The translations under genes were made by a program, and so were the position numbers. Source: Armatimonadota bacterium (lineage in GTDB: Bacteria > Armatimonadota > Zipacnadia > Zipacnadales > JABUFB01). From it: a stretch of DNA of 25,521 nucleotides. The notes beneath the pieces are model-generated. The model ran no database searches, had not been told where the DNA came from, and worked only from the letters and a program-made list of their open reading frames with translations. Where the stretch lies: NCBI GenBank assembly GCA_018056145.1, contig JAGPGE010000006.1, positions 1 to 25,521 on the forward strand, in the 5' to 3' direction. Position 1 is the first letter of the stretch, and every line of letters begins with the position of its first letter. Positions 8,721 through 14,168 of this stretch are shown here, one piece after another.

Positions 8721-10193
8721 CTACAGGACCTCGGCGTCCACCACCGGCGTCTCCGCATGGGGATAGGTGGTGTTCAGGGGCACGTGGGGGGATTCGGTGA
8801 CGCGCATCGTCTTCCACTTGCCCTGCAGGAACCGCCACAGGAAGAAGAATGCCAGGACCATGATGAACGTGGTGAGAGCGGTCCAGGCTGCCCAGACGCT
8901 GCCGTCGCCGTCCCTGCAGATGAGCCAGGTGGGAACCACCATCAGGCCCATGCTCAGAGTGGTCGAAACGACCATGACGAAGAGAGTGTCCCCTGCACCC
9001 TTTAGCGCCGCCGAGAAGATCAGGTTGATCCCGTCCAGGAGCGAGTACAGGGCCACGAAGCGCAGCATGATCACGGCCATGTCGCGCAAAGGTGCGAATT
9101 CCTGTGGGTCGGCCTTCGCGCCGAAGGGCAGCAGGAATACCAGCGGAACCAGCACATAGAGGGTTGAGAAGAACGCCATGTAGACAAAAGTAAGCTGAAA
9201 TGCTGACCAGGTGGCCCTCGCCGCGAGAAGCGGCCGGTTCTCACCCAGCCGCTGGCCCACAAGCGTCGATGTGGCCACAGCGAACCCGATCATGGGCATG
9301 AAGACGATGCCGTTCACCTGAAATGCCAGGTTCGTCGCCCCGAGTTCCGTCACCCCGAGCCGTCCCACCAGAAGGATGAACAACGACCAGCCCAGGATGT
9401 CCAGCATGAAATGCAGGCCACTGGGCGTACCGAACCGCAGCAGGCGCGCCATGAGGTCGCGGTCCAGACCGCGCGCCTGCCAGACTCCGAACTCGGCGGC
9501 GTGGTCACCGAACAGGAAGAGCCACAGGAACGCCGCCGCGCCGATAGCGGAAGCGATCACCGAAGCCCACGCGGCGCCGGCTATGCCCATCTCCGGCATG
9601 CCCAGGCGGCCGAAAATCATGCCGTAGTCCAACACGCAGTTCACCAGCGTCGCAGCCACGTTCACCAACATGACGGTGCGTGTCAGCCCGCGGCCCGTGA
9701 AGAACGAGGACACCGCCGATGACAGGATGCCGAAGCCGCCGCCGAAGACGAGTATCCGGAAGTAGACGCTCTCCAGTTCGCGAAGCTCGGTTGCGTGCCC
9801 CGCCAGGTTGAACAAAGGCCCGGACAGGAAAGCGAAGGGGATCACCAGCACTCCCGCGCCGACGGACAGGTAGATCGCCTGCCAGACCGAAGCGGCGATG
9901 CGCCGCGGCTGCTTCGAGCCGTGGTACTGGGCGACGAAGGTATTCGCGTAAGACGCGGTGCCGATGAAAAAACACAGGAGGGTGAAGGACAGCGCGCCTG
10001 CGGGCAGGGACGCGGCCAGCGCATCCTGGGAGTACCATGACAGGAACATGCGGTTGACGAACTGCTGCACCGTCATCGTGCCGGTGCTGAGAACCAGTGG
10101 TCCGGCAAGCGCAAGCACTTCGCCATAGCCGCTGGGGCGGTTCCATCTTTCCCGCAGGATCGCCGGGACTTGCTGCAGTGGGTGCTGGGTCAT
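8721..10193 (-). CDS. MATE family efflux transporter
   Basis: The product is 490 residues starting at ATG. It is an integral membrane protein with about 12 predicted hydrophobic segments and the two-fold repeat layout of the MATE (NorM/DinF/PfmaMATE-like) family. Recognisable family stretches include LALAGPLVLSTGTMTVQQFV near the N-terminus, LGMPEMGIAGAAWASVIASA at the end of the first half, and LGATNLAFQVNGIVFMPMIG in the second half. MATE proteins export organic cations, drugs or metabolites using an H+ or Na+ gradient; the substrate cannot be told from sequence. The gene converges on the lyase gene and is divergent from the small exported protein gene. A good sigma70-type promoter lies about 45 bp upstream of the start. 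Length is slightly above the usual 440-480 residues. The ribosome binding site is weak (GAAGG about 11 nt upstream). Confidence 0.95.
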   Translation of the reverse strand: MTQHPLQQVPAILRERWNRPSGYGEVLALAGPLVLSTGTMTVQQFVNRMFLSWYSQDALAASLPAGALSFTLLCFFIGTASYANTFVAQYHGSKQPRRIAASVWQAIYLSVGAGVLVIPFAFLSGPLFNLAGHATELRELESVYFRILVFGGGFGILSSAVSSFFTGRGLTRTVMLVNVAATLVNCVLDYGMIFGRLGMPEMGIAGAAWASVIASAIGAAAFLWLFLFGDHAAEFGVWQARGLDRDLMARLLRFGTPSGLHFMLDILGWSLFILLVGRLGVTELGATNLAFQVNGIVFMPMIGFAVATSTLVGQRLGENRPLLAARATWSAFQLTFVYMAFFSTLYVLVPLVFLLPFGAKADPQEFAPLRDMAVIMLRFVALYSLLDGINLIFSAALKGAGDTLFVMVVSTTLSMGLMVVPTWLICRDGDGSVWAAWTALTTFIMVLAFFFLWRFLQGKWKTMRVTESPHVPLNTTYPHAETPVVDAEVL

Positions 10194-10238
10194 CTACCGT
10201 GGGGCCTTCGCGCAGGTGGAACGAACCGGACGACTTTC

Positions 10239-10266
10239 ATTATAGACTGTGGGCCAGATTCGCCAA
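10239..10266 (-). promoter_or_regulatory. Sigma70-type promoter for the MATE gene
   Basis: Read on the minus strand, TTGGCG (10266-10261), a 16-nt spacer and a perfect TATAAT (10244-10239) lie about 45 bp before the MATE ATG. This gives a short leader of about 38 nt. The -10 match stands out in DNA this GC-rich. Confidence 0.55.
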
Positions 10267-10382
10267 GGAGAGAAAGCAGCGTGACCCTATCATCCACCTG
10301 AAAGGAAGGCATTTGCGCTGCCGACGACGAAGGGCTACGGAAGATGCGCTGCCAGCCGGTTCGTGCTTGCCTGGAGGCGATG

Positions 10383-10733
10383 ATGCAGAGGATCGTCCTT
10401 TGTCTGGCGCTCGCGCTCATCAGTGTTTTCGCCGGGCTCGCCGAGAACAGTGACCCGCTCTATCTGCCGGACGGGCGCATTGCTTTCATGTCCCACCGGC
10501 CCGGCGGGCTGGTCCAGTCCGTCTGGGCCTCCGCGCCGGGGGAACGGCGAGCGGATATTGTGGGGACAACCCGCCTGCCGGCCTGGAAGGATCAGCAGGA
10601 GAAATGGGCGGAGATCACGGCGGACGTGCCTCTCGAACTGACTGCTCACGGCAGGATCGCCCTGTTCGTCCAGAACCCCGCGGGCACAGCGAATGCGGTT
10701 GTCAGCGAGATCTGGTTGCTTGAGAGCCGCTGA
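10383..10733 (+). CDS. Small exported protein with TolB/PD40-like stretch, hypothetical
   Basis: The product is about 116 residues. The upstream ATG at 10344 is rejected because GGAGG at 10373-10377 sits 5 nt before the ATG at 10383, which opens a clean signal peptide (MQRIVLCLALALISVFAGLA). An in-frame ATG at 10380 lies too close to the Shine-Dalgarno. The mature part begins with LYLPDGRIAFMSHRPGG. This resembles one strand pair of a TolB/PD40 propeller blade and echoes the YLPDGDIIFAS segment of the HzsA-like protein at the left end of the window. The rest (ending VSEIWLLESR) has no motif I recognise. At this size it cannot form a whole propeller, so it is either a small independent exported protein or a remnant of a longer one. 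It lies 126 bp upstream of the PQQ-like gene on the same strand. Confidence 0.6.
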   Translation: MQRIVLCLALALISVFAGLAENSDPLYLPDGRIAFMSHRPGGLVQSVWASAPGERRADIVGTTRLPAWKDQQEKWAEITADVPLELTAHGRIALFVQNPAGTANAVVSEIWLLESR

Positions 10734-10749
10734 TGGGTTGGGCCTCGCG

Positions 10750-10778
10750 GCGCCATTTGGGGTTCTCGGTTGTGGCGC
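10750..10778 (+). other. Weak inverted repeat downstream of the small exported protein gene
   Basis: GCGCCA (10750-10755) and TGGCGC (10773-10778) form a perfect 6-bp stem with a 17-nt loop, 17 bp after the stop. There is no T-tract. It may be a weak terminator or attenuator ahead of the PQQ-like gene, or chance. Confidence 0.25.
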
Positions 10779-10859
10779 TGATGCAGGGCCTGGCGGGTCG
10801 GCAAGCGGACCTGTGTTCAAAGACCAAATGTGGGACACCCGAAAAAGCGGAGGATACTC

Positions 10860-12095
10860 ATGCGCAGGATGATGACGTGGCAGATGGTTCTGATCGTTTG
10901 TGTCTTGTGCAGTTGTGTCGTCGGGGCATTCGCCCAGGATTGGCCGCAGTGGCGGGGTACGAACCGTGACGGAAAGGCGGCGGGATTCAGCGTTCCCGAG
11001 ACCTGGCCGCAGGCACTGACGCAGTCATGGAGGGTGCATCTCGGCGGCACTGATGCCACACCGGCGCTGGTTGGAGACAAGCTGTATGTCTATTCGCGGG
11101 AAGACGATCAGGAGACGGTCTCGTGCCTGAATGCCGCGGATGGCAGCGTGATCTGGCAGGACAAAGTGACGGCCCCCGCAATCGGAGGACCTGCCGCGAG
11201 GCAGCATCCAGGCCCCCGAGCGACGCCTGCGGTGGCGGAAGGAAGAGTGGTGACTGTCGGGATCGTTGGGGTCATCTCCTGCCTGGATGCGGAGACCGGC
11301 GCGCTTCTCTGGCGGAAAGACCCATTTCCCGGCGTCACCCCGGCGTTCTTCGCCTCCGCCTCTCCGCTCATCGCCGACGGGCTGGCCATTGCCTTCCTGG
11401 GCGGTCCGCGGAATGGGGCCCTGATCGCATTCGACCTCGCCACCGGTGACGAGAAGTGGCGCTGGGCCGCGGAAGGTCCCGACTACGGCTCACCCGTGCT
11501 GATGACCGCAGGCGGGGTCAAGCAGGTGGTGACCCTCACTGAGAAGAGCGTGGTCGGCGTCTCTCTTGCCGACGGGGCGCTCCTGTGGCAGATCCCCTTC
11601 GCGACCGCGCGCATGGCCTACAACGCCGCTACGCCGATCATTGACGGGCAGACAGTGATCTACTCGGGACGCGCGCGCGGAACCACCGCGGTCCGGGTCG
11701 AGAAGCAGGGAGACGCGTTCGCCGCATCGCAACTGTGGACGAACTCCGAGATCGGTGTTCAGTTCAGCACCCCCGTTCTACAGGACGGGTTCCTGTACGG
11801 GCTATCAGACAAGGGGAACCTGTTCTGCCTGAGTGCGGAAGACGGCCGGACGATGTGGTCCGATGAGACCCAGCGCGACCGCGGCAGCTTCGGGCCCATG
11901 GTTGCCGCCGGGACCGCGATCTTCTGCCTGCCCAGCAGCGGCCAGCTCATCGCCTTCCGGGCGGAACCCGAGGGATTCACGCCGCTGACCGAGTACAAGG
12001 TGGCGGAGGCGCCGGTGTTCGGGCATCCAGTGCTGTCAGGTAGTCGAGTTTTCGTGCAGGACCAGGCGGGTGTGACACTCTGGACATTGCCTTAG
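10860..12095 (+). CDS. Exported PQQ-like beta-propeller repeat protein (BamB/PQQ_2-like)
   Basis: The product is 411 residues. I chose the ATG at 10860 because GGAGG (10849-10853) lies 6 nt upstream and a signal peptide follows directly (MRRMMTWQMVLIVCVLCSCV, cleaved near AFAQ). The GTG at 10830 would add a charged extension ahead of the signal. The mature protein opens with DWPQWRGTNRDGKA, the usual start of PVC-type PQQ-like propellers. Blades then repeat the pattern of a structural GDKLYVYS strand followed by a CLNAADGSVIWQ-type turn (e.g. CLDAETGALLWRK, AFDLATGDEKWRW, SLADGALLWQIP, CLSAEDGRTMW), about seven to eight blades. I see no vicinal Cys-Cys or haem motif of quinoprotein dehydrogenases. 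A binding or scaffold propeller without cofactor is therefore more likely than an enzyme. It precedes the Rrf2 regulator gene by 120 bp, but that gene has its own promoter. Confidence 0.88.
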   Translation: MRRMMTWQMVLIVCVLCSCVVGAFAQDWPQWRGTNRDGKAAGFSVPETWPQALTQSWRVHLGGTDATPALVGDKLYVYSREDDQETVSCLNAADGSVIWQDKVTAPAIGGPAARQHPGPRATPAVAEGRVVTVGIVGVISCLDAETGALLWRKDPFPGVTPAFFASASPLIADGLAIAFLGGPRNGALIAFDLATGDEKWRWAAEGPDYGSPVLMTAGGVKQVVTLTEKSVVGVSLADGALLWQIPFATARMAYNAATPIIDGQTVIYSGRARGTTAVRVEKQGDAFAASQLWTNSEIGVQFSTPVLQDGFLYGLSDKGNLFCLSAEDGRTMWSDETQRDRGSFGPMVAAGTAIFCLPSSGQLIAFRAEPEGFTPLTEYKVAEAPVFGHPVLSGSRVFVQDQAGVTLWTLP

Positions 12096-12118
12096 CGCCC
12101 TGGAGGCAGGCCATGCAC

Positions 12119-12147
12119 TTGCTCCAGTCGTTGGCACTGCCTATAAT
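12119..12147 (+). promoter_or_regulatory. Sigma70-type promoter for the Rrf2-family gene
   Basis: TTGCTC (12119-12124), a 17-nt spacer and a perfect TATAAT (12142-12147) lie about 70 bp upstream of the Rrf2 start codon. The optimal spacing and full -10 match make this the clearest promoter in the window. Confidence 0.6.
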
Positions 12148-12164
12148 CCCTATCTGAATGCGGG

Positions 12165-12186
12165 GACATTGCTCGGTGAGCATGTC
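12165..12186 (+). promoter_or_regulatory. Imperfect inverted repeat in the Rrf2 leader, possible operator
   Basis: GACATTGCTC (12165-12174) and GAGCATGTC (12178-12186) form a near-palindrome with one unpaired T, centred about 30 bp after the -10 box and 40 bp before the start codon. Rrf2 regulators often control their own gene through dyads near the promoter. The position suits an autoregulatory roadblock or a leader hairpin. This is inferred from position and symmetry only. Confidence 0.35.
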
Positions 12187-12215
12187 TTGGCGAACAGTGC
12201 CGGTGGAGGATCAGC

Positions 12216-12689
12216 ATGGCCATCATCTCGAGACGCGCCAGCTACGGTCTGCGAACCATGTACCGGCTGGCGGAACGCGCGGAAGAGGGCTCCAGCGCGA
12301 CTATTGCCTGGCTGGCAGAGAACGAAAACCTGCCTCGCAAGTACCTGGAGCAGGTCCTGCGTGACCTGAAGCAGGCCAAACTCGTGGACAGCCGGTCGGG
12401 CCCTCGTGGGGGCTGCCGCCTGGCCAGGCCTGCCGAGGAGATCACTGTGGGCCAGGTTATCCGGGCACTGGATGGCGAGTTGCAGCCTGGCCACTGTCTC
12501 GAGGACCCGCTCCCGCAGTCAGACCTGGACTGCCCGGGATGCTGGGGGCTCAATACGTGCGCCATGCGCGAAGTCTGGCTCGATCTGCAGAATGCCATGG
12601 ATCGCGTCCTTGATGGGGTAAGCATCGCCGACCTGGTGCGCAGGCAGAGGGAACTGAACGGGGAACTCGTCGGCGACTACCAGATATAG
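12216..12689 (+). CDS. Rrf2/IscR-family transcriptional regulator with four-cysteine cluster
   Basis: The product is 157 residues, within the normal family range. The start is fixed by GGAGGA (12205-12210) 5 nt upstream. The N-terminus (MAIISRRASYGLRTMYRLAE) and the winged-helix stretch through PRKYLEQVLRDLKQAKLVDS and GPRGGCRLARP are typical of Rrf2 proteins; the GPRGG turn is the wing. Cysteines C94, C106, C109 and C115 cluster ahead of the dimerisation helix (MREVWLDLQNAMDRVLDG). IscR and NsrR bind an Fe-S cluster with cysteines in this loop, so redox, iron or NO sensing is likely. The spacing is not exactly that of IscR (C92/C98/C104). No isc/suf genes are adjacent, so the targets are unknown. 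It may act on itself through the leader dyad. Confidence 0.93.
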   Translation: MAIISRRASYGLRTMYRLAERAEEGSSATIAWLAENENLPRKYLEQVLRDLKQAKLVDSRSGPRGGCRLARPAEEITVGQVIRALDGELQPGHCLEDPLPQSDLDCPGCWGLNTCAMREVWLDLQNAMDRVLDGVSIADLVRRQRELNGELVGDYQI

Positions 12690-12718
12690 GGGACTCGTTG
12701 CCAGGGTCTGTGGCTGTG

Positions 12719-12737
12719 TCCGGGGTGCTCGCCCGGA
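12719..12737. terminator. Hairpin between convergent rrf2-like and DUF72 genes
   Basis: TCCGGG (12719-12724) and CCCGGA (12732-12737) form a perfect 6-bp stem with a 7-nt loop. The arm ends exactly where the DUF72 stop codon begins on the other strand. It lies in a 48-bp convergent gap, so a bidirectional terminator is plausible, although no T-tract is present. Confidence 0.45.
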
Positions 12738-13628
12738 TCAGGCTGCTGGCAGGTCCTGCAGGCGGTCGGCAAGCAACTCCCGCAGTCGCCGGATGGTCAG
12801 CGGCGCTGAGCCCTCGAAGTGGTTGTTCACGTTAATCGTGACTTCGACCCCAGCGTCCACCAGCTCCCGGGTCATTTCGGCGACGCTCACCAACTCCGCC
12901 TCTCGGGGCGAGACGAGCGTGCCCCAGTATTTGCCGGTCTCTTTCTCCATGCCCTCGCGGTCCGGGCCGTGCAGGCGAATCACTACCGCGCGAGAGCACA
13001 GGAGCGGTTCCCGCCAGTCCCGGAACACCTGGGCAACAGGGGGCATCCAGTAGCCCTCCAGGAGCACCGGCACCAGCTTCCGCTCCGCCATGAACTCGAA
13101 CAGCTCTGCATTGATCCAGTTGGAGTTGCGCGTCTCCAGCGCATACTCCGGGCCCTCCGGCAACGCGTCCACGAATGCGCCGAATCGCTTCAGGAACTCG
13201 GCCTGCCCGCTCATCTTCTTCTTGTTGATGTACTCGAACTGGAACATCAGGGGGCCGAGTTTGCCCCGCATCGGACCGAGCAAGTTGAGGAACTGGCCGA
13301 AAAGCTCCGGCGAGAGGAAATAGGGGTTCGCCACCAGCGGGTCCGACTTCGACTTCGTGTAGTAATGGGTTAGGGTAACACTGTTGGGGACCTTCACCGT
13401 GAAGCGGAAGTCATCGGGAACCGATGCCCTGTACTCGGCCACGTCCGAGGCACTGGGCAACCTGGGCGCGCTGCCCTCAAAGAGCGACCAGAACCACTGG
13501 TCCACTTCCACCGTGTCGTATTTCCGGGCGTACTCATGCAGGTAGTTGATGCCCTTCGGGGCAGAGTAGACCAGGCCTTCCCAGGAGGGGAACTTCCAGC
13601 TGCACGTGCCGATGCGAAGCCGTGACAC
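12738..13628 (-). CDS. DUF72 (YecE-like) TIM-barrel protein
   Basis: The product is 296 residues from the GTG at 13628. An in-frame GTG at 13637 overlaps the Shine-Dalgarno sequence, so it is rejected. The start LRIGTCSWKFPSWEGLVY and the following YLHEYARKYDTVEVDQWFW are hallmark DUF72 motifs (usual form IGTSGW..W.G.FYP and Y...F.TVEINSTFY). Later stretches FRFTVKVPNSVTLTH, LGPLMFQFEY, YALETRNSNWI and VTINVNNHFEGSAP are also characteristic. Length fits the 240-300-residue family, whose fold is a TIM barrel related to xylose-isomerase-like enzymes. No reaction is established for DUF72, though some members sit near nucleic-acid or Fe-S repair genes. It lies 47 bp downstream of the DUF3592-like gene on the same strand and may be cotranscribed with it. 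Confidence 0.95.
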   Translation of the reverse strand: MSRLRIGTCSWKFPSWEGLVYSAPKGINYLHEYARKYDTVEVDQWFWSLFEGSAPRLPSASDVAEYRASVPDDFRFTVKVPNSVTLTHYYTKSKSDPLVANPYFLSPELFGQFLNLLGPMRGKLGPLMFQFEYINKKKMSGQAEFLKRFGAFVDALPEGPEYALETRNSNWINAELFEFMAERKLVPVLLEGYWMPPVAQVFRDWREPLLCSRAVVIRLHGPDREGMEKETGKYWGTLVSPREAELVSVAEMTRELVDAGVEVTINVNNHFEGSAPLTIRRLRELLADRLQDLPAA

Positions 13629-13634
13629 GTGTGA

Positions 13635-13641
13635 CACCTCC
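13635..13641 (-). promoter_or_regulatory. Shine-Dalgarno deciding the DUF72 start
   Basis: On the minus strand GGAGGTG (13641-13635) lies 6 nt before the GTG at 13628. It overlaps the upstream GTG at 13637, which rules that codon out as the start. Confidence 0.6.
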
Positions 13642-13675
13642 AGTGCAGGCCGGGCGAGCCGGCTTGCGTGGCGGC

Positions 13676-14110
13676 TCAGCGCCTTATGAACAGGAACCCC
13701 AGACCGGCCATCGCAGTCATGACCATCCCGACCACCATGTGCACGCGATGCGACTCGATTAGCCGCATGTCGTCAACGAACACGAACTCGGTGGGGTCGG
13801 CGTGCAGATACCTGACCGCAACCTGCGAGCCATCTGGATTGCGGCGTCGGAACAACTCAGTGACCTGGCGGTCAGCCTCCACCACTCGCCCGTCCGGCAG
13901 GTCAAACCGCACTTCAAGCCAGTAGACGAGTTGCCTGCGGCTCAATCGGGTCTCCCATCCCCGGGTAACATGGGCGATGGTCTGGGTGCCGGTGCGCTCG
14001 ATCCTGCGCATGTGCGCGATTCTGAGCGCGTTCACCAACACGTACCGAAGCCCTACAACCGCGAAGACACCCAGAATCACGGATTTCATCAGGGTTTCCA
14101 AGGGGCCCAT
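13676..14110 (-). CDS. Small membrane protein, DUF3592-like
   Basis: The product is about 144 residues from the ATG at 14110; a TTG at 14152 would add 14 residues and is less likely. There is one hydrophobic segment near the N-terminus (VILGVFAVVGLRYVLVNAL) and one at the C-terminus (HMVVGMVMTAMAGLGFLFI). The soluble middle has the pattern GTQTIAHVTR, then YWLEVRFDLPDGRVVEADRQ, then GSQVAVRYLHADP. This is the beta-domain signature of DUF3592, a widespread family of unknown function whose soluble part lies between two transmembrane helices. The gene follows the WD40/beta-helix gene by 58 bp and precedes the DUF72 gene on the same strand. The family assignment is from pattern, without a search. 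Confidence 0.65.
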   Translation of the reverse strand: MGPLETLMKSVILGVFAVVGLRYVLVNALRIAHMRRIERTGTQTIAHVTRGWETRLSRRQLVYWLEVRFDLPDGRVVEADRQVTELFRRRNPDGSQVAVRYLHADPTEFVFVDDMRLIESHRVHMVVGMVMTAMAGLGFLFIRR

Positions 14111-14168
14111 CGCGACCTGATCACCCTCCCGCAAGACCTGCGAACTCGGCAATCACCCGAAAAGGCGC

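Noticed and set aside
9376..9722. Plus-strand frames opposite the MATE gene
   Set aside because: They overlap each other and the MATE gene in different frames, with no start context or domain.
10860..12095. Quinoprotein (PQQ-dependent) dehydrogenase
   Set aside because: No vicinal disulfide, catalytic Asp region or haem motif of these enzymes is visible; only PQQ-like structural repeats are seen.
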